Shown here: positions 36,901 through 45,148 of the stretch, piece by piece
Layout: every line of letters starts with the position of its first letter
How positions within the stretch are numbered: the first letter of the stretch is position 1
Assembly (NCBI GenBank): GCA_041751935.1
Contig: JBGSIA010000061.1
Span: 1 to 64,000, forward strand
Length of the DNA: 64,000 nucleotides
Direction of reading: 5' to 3'
From: JBBSJZ01 sp041751935
Lineage (GTDB): Bacteria > Planctomycetota > Planctomycetia > Pirellulales > Pirellulaceae
Translations under genes and position numbers: made by a program
The notes under the pieces: generated by a model
The model's database searches: none
The model's input: the letters and a program-made list of their open reading frames with translations, nothing else
What the model was told of the DNA's origin: nothing

Positions 36901-37424
36901 CCGGCGATGATTTCCAGGGCGGATTCGGCAAACAAGTCCTCGGCGAGACATGGGTCGCTCACCACGGTAAACACAAGTCCGAGGCGACTCGCGGAATCAT
37001 TGCCGACAAGGATCATCCGATCGCAACGGGAATCAAGGCCAGCGACATTTTTGGCCCGAGCGACGTTTATCGAGTCAATTTGCCGTTACCCGGTGACAGT
37101 CACCCAATCGTGCTGGGACAGATTCTCACGGGAATGAACCCAGACGATGAACCAGTTATTGATAATCGCAATGACCCGATGATGCCCATCGCGTGGACGC
37201 GAACGTACAAGGATGCCAGAACCTTTACCACGACCATGGGCGCGGCAACCGATCTGCCTAGTGAAGGAGTTCGACGCATGATTGTCAACGCGTGCCTGTG
37301 GGCCGTCGGTCGCGAAGACCAAATCAAACCTGACCTGGACGTATCACTGGTCGGTGAGTTCGAACCCACCGCCTATGGTTTCGGCAGTTACATCAAAGGC
37401 AAAAAACCTAGTGACTACAAGTAA
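33945..37424 (+). CDS. Dehydrogenase-like beta-propeller, HEAT, cytochrome c and ThuA-like fusion protein
   Basis: An exported 1159-residue protein. A signal peptide (residues about 1-34, ending SLAQDA) precedes a PQQ/sugar-dehydrogenase-like beta-propeller (about 45-400: GFRNEYDIALNRDNELFTYD, GSPTGIAFGYGTKYP). An alpha-helical HEAT-like stretch spans about 430-640. A c-type heme motif CYKCH is at Cys713-His717, followed by GILGPDLTSAGGKYNPHDLLVSI, the Pirellula/Verrucomicrobium-type heme-binding domain. The C-terminal 300 residues resemble a ThuA/class-I-glutamine-amidotransferase-like fold (ELLVNADLMLIATRMR, AGRPIVALRTATHAF). Start chosen at ATG 33945 with AAGGA nine bases upstream. Probably oxidises an extracellular sugar or similar substrate and passes electrons to the heme; substrate unknown. 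Confidence 0.88.
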   Translation: MRPNFVALRRDFAFRVRFLAVPLLLFAAHSLSLAQDAPAKKGLGVTPADRFSIVDGFQVELVHEVVSATEGSWVSLTIDPKGRLIACAQDGGLFRIDVSGDKPHVESLAIDVGGAQGLLCAFDSLYVDLNTGKYPAGIWRLTDSDGDDKYDKKEHIVELNAGGEHGPHAIIVAPDKKRILFCAGNNTVLPKNIDRSRVPRVWDEDHLLGRMPDARGHNADRLAPGGFIASMNPDGSEIELVATGFRNEYDIALNRDNELFTYDADMELDVGTPWYRPTRVNHVISGAEFGWRNGTGKWPAYYPDSFGAAVDIGPGSPTGIAFGYGTKYPQKYQDALFLCDWSYGNIYAVHLTPDGSTYSGSYETFATAAPLPVTDMVVREDDGMIYFTIGGRGTQSGLYRIRYTGKTETANLDSSGSKIDSPTIQRNLRRSIEAFHLAPEKENALAIALENLGHSDRAISFAARIALEHQPLDSWRDKIEGLKSVQAKTLGVIALARHGEKTDRELAMKVLGTLEWNDLTPQDRINLLRAYALVSLRLGRPSADEAQSLASELGGEFPSEDNRVNRELAQWLVYLEAPKATAVIVSEMLSAPSQEDQIHYAMTLRNASTGWNPDSRRKYLQWFSDVTASTHGGMSYGGFIDNIKAEHVKSLPKNLQEKFADVISPPAADKPAETPQRKLVQQWTVDDLLPVVSDESRQPNFENGKAMFAAAQCYKCHRMGIQGGILGPDLTSAGGKYNPHDLLVSIIEPNKVISDQYGATQFLTDDGRAIVGRVVNMAGNNLLVMTNMLNPSALVSVDRNSIEETAPTTTSMMPSGLLDTLEKNDVADLIAYLRAGGNAKHAIYASVDSTNDKPWISFQGGDGPGTGKSIVLVSGDEEYRSEEALPQLAKILSQRLGFDTTVLFAIDPKTGEINPDEVSNIPGSELLVNADLMLIATRMRKLPDSQMKHFVDYIEAGRPIVALRTATHAFDSVQGSPYAKYGFRYAGDDFQGGFGKQVLGETWVAHHGKHKSEATRGIIADKDHPIATGIKASDIFGPSDVYRVNLPLPGDSHPIVLGQILTGMNPDDEPVIDNRNDPMMPIAWTRTYKDARTFTTTMGAATDLPSEGVRRMIVNACLWAVGREDQIKPDLDVSLVGEFEPTAYGFGSYIKGKKPSDYK

Positions 37425-37500
37425 CAAACCGCTGCGATAAACGGTGCCACAATGGGTTGCATGTAGGAGCAGCTATTTTGAATACTTGCGTAGGAGACAA

Positions 37501-40083
37501 CTAACGCTTCGGCGGCGAACTCTGAAGTGTGTCAAAGCCGAAATCGATGAACTGTCCGCCGGTTGTTTGATGACAGTGGATAGCGACGATGTTTGTGCCT
37601 TGCCGTAGACTCGTCGCCGGAATTTCATAGGCTTCATAACCGGTTGTATAACCACCCAGAGCAACGACGAATTTGCCGTTGATGTAAACGTTGGCGTCTT
37701 CATCGTGCCATATCCGCAGTGCGATTCGCTCGGGAACGCTGCTGTTTAATTCCACCGTTCGCCGCACCCAAATGTCGCTTGAGTTCCAGGCGGTGCGAAT
37801 TATTCCGTCGTTTTGACCCAAACCGCCTGGACCGGACTTCCAATTCGAATCATCGTATTCAACAGCGAACCAATCATCGGCGGGCTTGTCGGTGATGTAG
37901 CGATAAATTGCGGGCGACTTCTCACTAGTCGGAATCAATGTGACCGCTTCCGGTTGAATGGGCATCGGAGCCCAGCCGGTCGCTTGGGTCATGTCTCGTG
38001 ACGCGTGTTTGTTCCAAATCGCCGCATCGTAAAGCATCTTAAGGAACACGCCGCCAACAACTGGCCGCGCATCGAAACCAACTTTCTTGGCTGTCGAGGT
38101 AAAGTACCAATCCGTCATCGGAGTACGATCCGGTGTCTCGTGCAGAAATCGATGCACCGGCTTCACGAGTGCCGTGAAATCGTCACGATCACCCGTCAGC
38201 GTCGCGGTCCAAAGTATCCAATCGAGCTTGGTGTAATCGGCGCGGTTGTCGAGCGGCAAACCGTACTTATTCTGTGTCTTCAAATAAAATTGCATTTCCT
38301 TTTCCAACACATCAACGGGGAACAAACCCAGTCCCAATAGTCGATCCCATACCAAGTTGTATTTTTGGCTCCAAGATCCCTTGCGATCGAATGCTAAGCG
38401 AAAATGATCGTTTTCCTGAGCCGCTTCAATCCATTGTGCGGAATACTGTTTGGCAATTTTCTTGTACTTCTCCGACTCGTCCTTCAAGCCTCGCATTTCG
38501 CACAACATTGCGTAAGAACCAAGGCCAACGATTGCCTTGGCACTAAGATTGACATTGTGCGCCATGTGTCCAGCAAAGTCGTCGGTACAAAGTTGATTCT
38601 CAGGGTCGAATCCCTTGTCCTGCAAGTAATCAGCCCAGCGGCTCAGTTGCGGCCAATAGATCGCGGCAAAATCCGCGTTGCCTTCCATTTTGGCTAACGC
38701 GCCAAAGAGCACCAGCAAGTTGCCTGATTCTTCAACCGGCATTTGGTTTTCCTCACTTCGCTCGCCGCCGCCGTATCGCTGACCGTTAGCCTTGGGATAA
38801 GTCCCCAGATCGTGAGGTGCAAATGGAAATCGCCACCGATCCGATGCGGCATAATCCATGAAGGGAACCAACACCGATTTCGTTAGTGTTGGACCAAACA
38901 GCAGAAACTGTGGCAACATGGGATAGAAAACGTCGGAAGTTGCGATGCAACCGTTCGAATGATTTTCTTTGCAAAATTGCAGCGGCTGGCCGTTCGCATC
39001 AGCAACAAACTTACCAGCGGCAAAGCATTGACGATACGCGAGAGCTGCGATGTCTGCGTACTCGGCACCGCCGACCTCTGTCAGATCCGACATGAGCTGT
39101 GAATCAAACTGCTCGCACCTGCGTTCCAAATCGTCGTGTTCATCAATCGCGGCATCAAGTAAATCCGCCGCCTCCCAGCCATCTTTACGCCAATAGGGAC
39201 GCAGCCGTTGTTTCATGTACTCAATCGAGTACAAATCGTCGTAGGCAATCAGGACATATCGCGAGAGCGGCGTTGTACCGACAGTTCCCAGTGGCATCGC
39301 AATGGCCGCAACCACACTGCCAGCATCAACCGGGAATATCGTCCCCCGCCCTTCCGCATCGTTTGCTGATAAGCCTTGCAGCCCCGATTCTCCGAAGGCG
39401 TCACGCAATTGATTCGCGTTTCCCAAGGTCGTAATTGGTTTGAAGTGAGTTGCCGCAGCAACATACAGGTAACCCCAATCAATTCGCAAATCGTCGCCCG
39501 ATTTGCCAAGGATATGCTGGGACTCAGTGCCCAGTTTTAGCGACTCAGCATGTTTCGTAGACAACTTGGTGCCAACCACGTTCTGATCAAGCAAGTTGGT
39601 TGCCAGCTCGCCTCCGGCATCGAAATAGAATTCGACTTGATGCTGTTTGTCGCTTGACGATGTAACCTCGCAATTTACGTAGGTAGTGGGGCGACTGAGG
39701 ATCTTTATATCATCAGGAATTGCTGGAGTAGTAAATGTCAACTTCACTCGAACACCGGCACCAGCGAAGGTGTAGATCGAACGTGTTGGAAGAACTTGTA
39801 CCGACGTTTGCTTCATCGCAGCCAGTGTCTGAGGGGACGCGCCCATCAACCGATATGCTTGGCCGTCGACCCGAACGAGGGCGGCCAATCGTTGCTGGTT
39901 ACCGGTCCAATGCGTCGTAGGCTTCTCCCATAAATTGTCTGATTGTGACCAGACGCTGAAGTACGGATCGCAAGCGATGAGTGGGACTGAGGGTGGTCGA
40001 AAGTCGAGGTCGGCAGCCGTCGCAGAGTTTGCGAGCAACGAACTCGAGATCACTGCAAAGCAGAAAGCGCGAATAGAAAACAT
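37501..40083 (-). CDS. Secreted glutaminase-family protein (DUF4964/DUF5127/DUF4965/DUF1793)
   Basis: An 860-residue exported protein. The ATG at 40083 begins a signal peptide (IRAFCFAVISSSLLANSATAADL). The mature N-terminus, RPPSVPLIACDPYFSVWS followed by NLWEKPTTHWTG, matches DUF4964. The middle corresponds to DUF5127, DUF4965 and DUF1793 of the fungal GtaA-like glutaminase family, a six-hairpin (alpha/alpha)6-type fold (ENHSNGCIATSDVFYPMLP, YAASDRWRFPFAPHDLGTYP, EESGNLLVL, NLSAKAIVGLGSYA). The C-terminal 140 residues add a galactose-binding-like beta domain (DSNWKSGPGGLG, RIALRIWHDEDANVYING). Activity may be glutaminase or a glycosidase-like role; bacterial members are poorly characterised. 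The frame is open upstream to 40254 but overlaps the next gene without signal features. It lies 83 bp downstream of the oxidoreductase gene. Confidence 0.85.
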   Translation of the reverse strand: MFSIRAFCFAVISSSLLANSATAADLDFRPPSVPLIACDPYFSVWSQSDNLWEKPTTHWTGNQQRLAALVRVDGQAYRLMGASPQTLAAMKQTSVQVLPTRSIYTFAGAGVRVKLTFTTPAIPDDIKILSRPTTYVNCEVTSSSDKQHQVEFYFDAGGELATNLLDQNVVGTKLSTKHAESLKLGTESQHILGKSGDDLRIDWGYLYVAAATHFKPITTLGNANQLRDAFGESGLQGLSANDAEGRGTIFPVDAGSVVAAIAMPLGTVGTTPLSRYVLIAYDDLYSIEYMKQRLRPYWRKDGWEAADLLDAAIDEHDDLERRCEQFDSQLMSDLTEVGGAEYADIAALAYRQCFAAGKFVADANGQPLQFCKENHSNGCIATSDVFYPMLPQFLLFGPTLTKSVLVPFMDYAASDRWRFPFAPHDLGTYPKANGQRYGGGERSEENQMPVEESGNLLVLFGALAKMEGNADFAAIYWPQLSRWADYLQDKGFDPENQLCTDDFAGHMAHNVNLSAKAIVGLGSYAMLCEMRGLKDESEKYKKIAKQYSAQWIEAAQENDHFRLAFDRKGSWSQKYNLVWDRLLGLGLFPVDVLEKEMQFYLKTQNKYGLPLDNRADYTKLDWILWTATLTGDRDDFTALVKPVHRFLHETPDRTPMTDWYFTSTAKKVGFDARPVVGGVFLKMLYDAAIWNKHASRDMTQATGWAPMPIQPEAVTLIPTSEKSPAIYRYITDKPADDWFAVEYDDSNWKSGPGGLGQNDGIIRTAWNSSDIWVRRTVELNSSVPERIALRIWHDEDANVYINGKFVVALGGYTTGYEAYEIPATSLRQGTNIVAIHCHQTTGGQFIDFGFDTLQSSPPKR

Positions 40084-40166
40084 CAGTCGGAATCCACTTG
40101 AGTGGAGGCAAAATAAAATTGAAATGATAGTATTCACTTTCACAGCGAGTATTTTCGCAGTAAGCA

Positions 40167-41561
40167 TTAGTCGCGCAAACAGTGGCGGTTCGCCATGCTG
40201 ATGCCGCTGACGATTGCGCCAACAATGCCCACAAAGCCTTGGTCGGTGCCACACAAAAACAAGTTTGGCAGGTGCGTCGTGCCATCAAGCTTCTTGTCGG
40301 GCGCGCCGTACACTGCACCGTTGTCGTGCCAAGTGAATCGCCGAATCGTCTTGGGCGTGAATACGTCAGTATCGATTACGTGCCGACGAAAATCAGGCAT
40401 GAACCGTACTGCGGAATCTATCGCAGCGTCATACTGCTCGACCTTTGCACTTGCGTACTGTGCATCGTTCAACTCGCTCCAACGATCGTGATTGGCTAAG
40501 GTTGTGATGCGAATCACACCATCGGGCAGCTCGCCAGCACCGGCTTCGTAGATGTAATTGTTTGGTGAACAAATTACACCGGTTCGCACATCACATAACT
40601 GCGTTTCGGGCCGGTGCCAATGAAACTGAGGGCTGTCGTTATAAAAAACAATCGTTCGATCAAAACCGATTTCTTGCGGTTTGCGATCCAAAATCGAGAT
40701 CGATTCGATGAACGACAATCGGCCAGCGCGAGCAGGCTGTGGCTCGGTAATGTCATCACACATCCGCATGGTTTCGACGGTGCCAGCCGATGACAATATT
40801 TGCTTGCCAAGCAGTTCCGTGCCATCGTCAAGCACAACACCGACGGCGCGACCATCTTCGACATGAATCTTTGACACGCCACTGCGCAATTTCAGTTCAC
40901 CACCGAGGCCACGAAACTTGCGCACGAGATTCTTCAAGATCAACCGTACGCCCTTGAACGGTCGCCCAAAGCCTTCCAGATAGCAAGCACGAAACATGAT
41001 GCAAAACTGACCAAAGTCCATGTCGTGCTCGCGAGCGTTGCCGTACCACATCAGCGGACAGATTAACATCTCCACAAGCAGCGGTTCGCTCAGATGCTCG
41101 CTCATCACTTGACGCGCCGAGCGCTGAAACGACGGATCGTCACCATTGAGGTCATCGTAATCCAGCAACGACGCACACAACGTACGGAACCCGTCGATCT
41201 GGCCAGGAAACGCACGTTCAATCTCGCCTTCTAGCGTGGTGATATCGTTAGTGAAGTCGAGCGAACAACCAGGGAAGCGAATCGACGAACCAATCTGCTC
41301 GGCAAGTTGGAAGTCTTCCCAACCAAACCGCAATTGCCGAATCAGTTTTGCTAACGGTCCGCGCTTGCTGCCTTTGCGAGCAAAGTTCGTGACCGCATGC
41401 AGACCGACGTCATAATCCCGACCGCCCATGCGGTAAAACGAATTTAGACCACCGATCGTGTAGTGACGCTCAAGGATACATACGCGACGATCAAAATGTG
41501 CCAACCGAATACCAGCCGCCAAACCGCTCATCCCCGCGCCAATGATGATCGTGTCGTACAT
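40167..41561 (-). CDS. Phytoene-desaturase-like FAD-dependent oxidoreductase
   Basis: A 464-residue NAD(P)/FAD-dependent oxidoreductase of the carotenoid desaturase/isomerase (CrtI/CrtISO) superfamily. The N-terminus carries the dinucleotide fold MYDTIIIGAGMSGLAAG with GxGxxG, then ERHYTIGGLNSFYR, a variant of the family's second FAD motif. The C-terminal FAD motif is in LPNLFLCGTDQGFVGIVGAIVSG. The ATG at 41561 starts exactly at the Rossmann strand, which decides the start over 41612. It follows the ketoacyl synthase and acyl carrier protein genes on the same strand, so it probably desaturates, saturates or isomerises an acyl chain rather than phytoene. No phytoene synthase gene is present. 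See the cluster finding. Confidence 0.85.
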   Translation of the reverse strand: MYDTIIIGAGMSGLAAGIRLAHFDRRVCILERHYTIGGLNSFYRMGGRDYDVGLHAVTNFARKGSKRGPLAKLIRQLRFGWEDFQLAEQIGSSIRFPGCSLDFTNDITTLEGEIERAFPGQIDGFRTLCASLLDYDDLNGDDPSFQRSARQVMSEHLSEPLLVEMLICPLMWYGNAREHDMDFGQFCIMFRACYLEGFGRPFKGVRLILKNLVRKFRGLGGELKLRSGVSKIHVEDGRAVGVVLDDGTELLGKQILSSAGTVETMRMCDDITEPQPARAGRLSFIESISILDRKPQEIGFDRTIVFYNDSPQFHWHRPETQLCDVRTGVICSPNNYIYEAGAGELPDGVIRITTLANHDRWSELNDAQYASAKVEQYDAAIDSAVRFMPDFRRHVIDTDVFTPKTIRRFTWHDNGAVYGAPDKKLDGTTHLPNLFLCGTDQGFVGIVGAIVSGISMANRHCLRD

Positions 41562-41654
41562 GGAAGCGGAAGCGGAACGGTTAATTGCAACCAAAGAGGA
41601 TTGAAAAAGCACTTACAGCTTCGCAGGACGGCTGACCACTATGCTGTTAGCGTT

Positions 41655-41733
41655 GGTGTCTCGCCTTTAGGCGATGATTTGCGGCTAAAGCCTGTACACC
41701 AGCGCTGTTGGCGGCTAAAGCCGATACACCAGC
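41655..41733. repeat. Three GGCTTTAGCC-core repeats between ACP and oxidoreductase genes
   Basis: Two direct copies, GCGGCTAAAGCCtgTACACCAGC at 41681-41703 and GCGGCTAAAGCCgaTACACCAGC at 41711-41733, follow an inverted, diverged copy at 41655-41674 (GGTGTCTCGCCTTTAGGCGA). Each core is itself palindromic. The last copy ends one base before the ACP stop codon complement. The array may be an intergenic REP-like element and could form RNA hairpins between the two genes. Confidence 0.8.
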
Positions 41734-41734
41734 A

Positions 41735-41995
41735 TTAGCTCTTTACGATGTCCTTCATCTTAGGCTCCAGGTAAGCGACCGTCGACGACATGCTTGCCAA
41801 ATTTCCGTACTCTTCCTCGGGAATCTGGACGCGGTGGCGCTTGCGCAGCTCCATCACGATGTCCAAAAAGTCCATGCTGTCGAGTTCCAATTGCTCTCGG
41901 AATGCTTTGTCGTCATCAAGGTTCTCAAGATCCTCGTCTGGCGAGATGTCGTCGAGAATGTCGATGATCTCGTCACGGATTTCAGCAGGCGTCAT
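41735..41995 (-). CDS. Acyl carrier protein
   Basis: An 86-residue acyl carrier protein. The protein is acidic and helical, and Ser40 in LELDSMDFLDIVMEL is the expected 4'-phosphopantetheine attachment site. Its motif differs from the fatty-acid-synthase DSL (DSM here). It sits 92 bp downstream of a ketoacyl synthase and upstream of an oxidoreductase on the same strand, so it is probably a dedicated carrier for that small pathway rather than the housekeeping AcpP. An excellent length match. Confidence 0.93.
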   Translation of the reverse strand: MTPAEIRDEIIDILDDISPDEDLENLDDDKAFREQLELDSMDFLDIVMELRKRHRVQIPEEEYGNLASMSSTVAYLEPKMKDIVKS

Positions 41996-42087
41996 TCGCT
42001 GGGGCTCTCTCGGTGGTCTCGCGTGATTTCCACGCGAACTGGCAAGTAAAGGATGGTGAAGTAGAAGTTAGTTATTTTCGCGGGCAA

Positions 42088-43347
42088 CTACAGGCGACCG
42101 ATGATCACGACGGAGTTGATGCCCAGCATCCCAAAGGAGTTGTTCAGTATGTAGTCGACACTGGCTACCGATTGCGGCTCATTGAGCACCAATCCCGGCA
42201 ACGCACAGTCGGGGTCCAACTCGTCAACGTTGATCGTAGGATGCACGACGCGATCGCGGAATGAGGCCAAGTTCCCAGCAAGCTCCAGCGAGCCCGCCGC
42301 CCCCATGGCATGGCCGATGAAGCTTTTGGTGTTGTTGATGCGTGTGTTGCTACAGTGGCCGAACACATCCCGCAGTGCCGTGCACTCTTGTGAGTCGCCG
42401 CTGTTAGTACCGGTCGCATGCGTGCTGACGATGTCTATCTGGTCCGGCTCCAACTCCGCTCGCTTCAACGCCAAACGCACGCATTCCGCTTGCCGCTCGG
42501 GGTTCGGTAGCACAAAGTCGGTCGCGTCCGTGTTGATTGCGTAGCCAACCAGCTCGCCATAGATCTCCGCACCACGAGCCTTGGCGTGGCTCAATCGCTC
42601 CAGCACATACAGGCAACCGCCTTCGGCGACGACGATTCCATTTCGTTGCGTATCGAAAGGTCGTGAGGCCTTGGTTGGATCATCGTGGGTCGCCAGCGCG
42701 TTCTGGCTGTTGAAACTGGCGAAGATGCCAAACGTATGAATGCTCTCGCTTGTCCCGCCAGCGATTGCTACGTCACATTCGTCCAGTCGCAACATTTGCG
42801 CACCCTGGATCAACCCAGCGTTTCCAGCCGCACACGCAGCACCGATCGTATAATGCGGTCCGGTGATGCCCATGTTCAGCGCGATTTCTCCGGCTGGATT
42901 GTTGGCCACCGTTCGAGGATTGTGGTGATGGGACCAACAACTCGTGTCGTAGTCGAAGCCCTTGATCACATAAATCTCGTTCTCAGTCTCCACGTTTCCG
43001 TGCTCGGTCACGCCGACATAGATACCGACTCGCGATCTATCCACGTTGGCCCAATCCAAACCGCTGTGCTTGACGGCTTCATTCGCGGTATAGACGCCGA
43101 CACTGCCAGCCCGCGTGCCGCGACGGAGGTCTTTTTTTGACTGATAACGAGTCGCCTCGAAGTCACATATGCCGGCAAGCGTTTTGCCAAAATAGCGGAT
43201 TTCGTAAGGCTGAACCCCGCTACGACCGTTAAGCAGCGCCTCACGAAAACTTGCCCAATCGTTACCGTTTGGCGCAGTCAACCCGATGCCAGTGATCACG
43301 ATTCGCTGGCTGTCGGGTAATTTCGAGGCACGGGAGGGGGCAATCAC
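42088..43347 (-). CDS. Beta-ketoacyl-ACP synthase (KAS II / FabF-like)
   Basis: A 419-residue condensing enzyme that elongates an acyl-ACP with malonyl-ACP. The catalytic triad is visible: Cys172 in YTIGAACAAGNAGL, His310 in VSTHATGTNSGD and His346 in NTKSFIGHAMGAAGSLE. Other family strings include VVITGIG-like IVITGIGLTAPNG at the N-terminus and FGMLGINSVVIIGRL at the C-terminus. It lacks the ketoreductase and acyltransferase domains of type I PKS, so this is a stand-alone type II enzyme. Followed on the same strand by an ACP and a desaturase-like oxidoreductase. Neither FabG nor FabZ is adjacent, so the pathway would borrow these from elsewhere. Confidence 0.92.
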   Translation of the reverse strand: MIAPSRASKLPDSQRIVITGIGLTAPNGNDWASFREALLNGRSGVQPYEIRYFGKTLAGICDFEATRYQSKKDLRRGTRAGSVGVYTANEAVKHSGLDWANVDRSRVGIYVGVTEHGNVETENEIYVIKGFDYDTSCWSHHHNPRTVANNPAGEIALNMGITGPHYTIGAACAAGNAGLIQGAQMLRLDECDVAIAGGTSESIHTFGIFASFNSQNALATHDDPTKASRPFDTQRNGIVVAEGGCLYVLERLSHAKARGAEIYGELVGYAINTDATDFVLPNPERQAECVRLALKRAELEPDQIDIVSTHATGTNSGDSQECTALRDVFGHCSNTRINNTKSFIGHAMGAAGSLELAGNLASFRDRVVHPTINVDELDPDCALPGLVLNEPQSVASVDYILNNSFGMLGINSVVIIGRL

Positions 43348-43430
43348 GATCGCGGGTTCTAGCTAATTGCGTTAGTTGTTGTAGCAATTTCTGTTTTCCC
43401 GCAAAGCTAATCATTTTCGCGAAATTTCAC

Positions 43431-43488
43431 AACGGCCCAGCCGGGTGTTGATGCAACTAGCCTGGGCAAGGAAAAGTGCGGGGCCGTT
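43431..43488. promoter_or_regulatory. Long inverted repeat with alternative pairings
   Basis: AACGGCCC at 43431-43438 is the reverse complement of GGGCCGTT at 43481-43488. Inside, GCCCAG at 43435-43440 can instead pair with CTGGGC at 43462-43467, so the two stems exclude each other. It lies in the 226-bp gap between the Met/Gly-rich gene stop and the ketoacyl synthase start (both leftward). It could be a terminator or a leader switch. No T-run follows on either strand. Confidence 0.35.
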
Positions 43489-43573
43489 GGGCCAAAGAGC
43501 GAAAGATAGCAGTTCGCAACTACGAGCTAGAAATGCCTGTCTGCCTCGAAGCAGTCGCACCTCGGAGCAAACC

Positions 43574-45079
43574 CTACTCCTTCAGCATTTCTTCCACACG
43601 CGCATCGACTAACTCTTGAGTGCGTTGTCGACGTTGCAGGATCTGGTGGGTCAGTTGGCTGATTTTGTTTTGAATACCGACCAACTCAGCCCTCTGCAGA
43701 TCACATTCGGCAATGAGGAGCTGTTGAGTCACATAGCCCAGACCCTCACGTAGTTTTTGTTTTGCATCTTCCCCGGTCTCGACTTTCAGTTGTTTAGCCA
43801 TTCCTTTAGCCGTCGATTCGAGCTTCGAGAATGTGTCACGAAGTGTGTCGGCGGGTGCCAGTATATTTACTCCGGTGGCCTGGTACATGTCGCTCATTCC
43901 GGACATGCCATAGCCGCCCATGCCTCCGCCCATCATGTCCATGCCATAACCGCCCATACCATCCATCATCCCCATTCCCAATTCGCTGCGCATTCCCAGT
44001 CCCATGTCGCTGCCTAGTCCCATGCCCAAGTTTCTTTGTTGACTTAAATCCGTGGCGTTGTTGCGTGACAACCATCGGCCAGCTTGAGTGAATATCAACA
44101 CATCGTTCGCTGTCTTGATGGTTGCCGATTGATTGCTTACCGTCACTACCGGAAAGGAGTCACTGGCGGATTCGAATTTGTGTTTCGCCCACGTCGAAGC
44201 TTTTGCTGAGAAACCATACGCGGTGTCGTCGGTCACGAACACGCACATTCCGGGAACGACGACCGGCGTCGTCATCCTGTTGCCAGAAAGTTGAGTGCGA
44301 ATCCAATCAGAACTCGTTTCAGAATCGATGGCAGCGACTACGTTGTCTTTTAGTGACCACGAGACAAGCATGCCGTCGCCTTCGACCATCCCCGTTGGCT
44401 CAGCCCAACTCGCTTGCGTCTCGGTTTCCGAAAGCGAATAGCCTCCTGCTCCGTAACCTTCCATACCGACTCCGGTGTAATCACCCGAATACATGCCCAT
44501 TCCGCCGGCGGCCATCATCGAGTCGCCTGCACTGTCGCTTACTAACGCCGTTTCATCGAATACTTCAATACTCGGATCCGACGACAAGGCTTTCGCAGCG
44601 AGCACGAACTTATTCCAATCGATTGCACGGACTCGATTCGTGTTAACACCAACCCGCACAGCGATCTCCGGTGCGTCTAAAGACGGGACCGGCTGGATAT
44701 GGACTCGCGTGATGCCAAATCGAAGCGCAAGCAGTTGATAGTGCTTGTCCGGTTTCGTATCGCTTTCAGCCTCCTTTGGCACAGGCACGCGCACATGCAA
44801 CGATGGTCCAGGTTGGGTTGGCAACGGAGTTTCGATATCCACACCGATCTTGTCCAGCGGAACATTCGTTAGTTGTTCTGATAGTCGATAGGGATCGAGG
44901 AAGGGCTCAACACCCGGTTCCAAGTTCGGACCGAGCAGGATTGTAAAACGTACACCGGGATCTGTTTCTCCAGATCCGTTTGGATTGGACAAGCTCGCAG
45001 CCACCGGCGGGTTGACTTGCGAGAAACTGTGTCCGTAGCAGAGCGCCGAAGCGAGCAGAATTAGCGTCAATCGAGTCAT
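43574..45079 (-). CDS. Secreted Met/Gly-rich protein of unknown function
   Basis: A 501-residue exported protein that I do not recognise. The start at 45079 has AAGGA nine bases upstream and begins a signal peptide (MTRLTLILLASALCYGHSFSQ). The body is mixed. Two regions are strikingly rich in methionine and glycine: one near 190-210 (MMAAGGMGMYSGDYTG) and a longer one near 360-420, with repeated GMG, MGGYG and MDMMGG units. The last 80 residues are Gln/Lys/Glu-rich with coiled-coil character. Met-rich exported proteins sometimes bind copper; this is only a suggestion. It is the third gene of an apparent operon with an ECF sigma factor and a kinase (69 bp downstream of the kinase). Confidence 0.75.
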   Translation of the reverse strand: MTRLTLILLASALCYGHSFSQVNPPVAASLSNPNGSGETDPGVRFTILLGPNLEPGVEPFLDPYRLSEQLTNVPLDKIGVDIETPLPTQPGPSLHVRVPVPKEAESDTKPDKHYQLLALRFGITRVHIQPVPSLDAPEIAVRVGVNTNRVRAIDWNKFVLAAKALSSDPSIEVFDETALVSDSAGDSMMAAGGMGMYSGDYTGVGMEGYGAGGYSLSETETQASWAEPTGMVEGDGMLVSWSLKDNVVAAIDSETSSDWIRTQLSGNRMTTPVVVPGMCVFVTDDTAYGFSAKASTWAKHKFESASDSFPVVTVSNQSATIKTANDVLIFTQAGRWLSRNNATDLSQQRNLGMGLGSDMGLGMRSELGMGMMDGMGGYGMDMMGGGMGGYGMSGMSDMYQATGVNILAPADTLRDTFSKLESTAKGMAKQLKVETGEDAKQKLREGLGYVTQQLLIAECDLQRAELVGIQNKISQLTHQILQRRQRTQELVDARVEEMLKE

Positions 45080-45148
45080 CACAATGCGTCCTTTGTATTT
45101 CAAGTTATGGCGTAACAGGAATAGATTTGGAAACTTACCGATTAAGTC

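Noticed and set aside
40084..40254. N-terminal extension of the glutaminase-family protein
   Set aside because: The extension overlaps the upstream oxidoreductase gene. The signal peptide begins at 40083.
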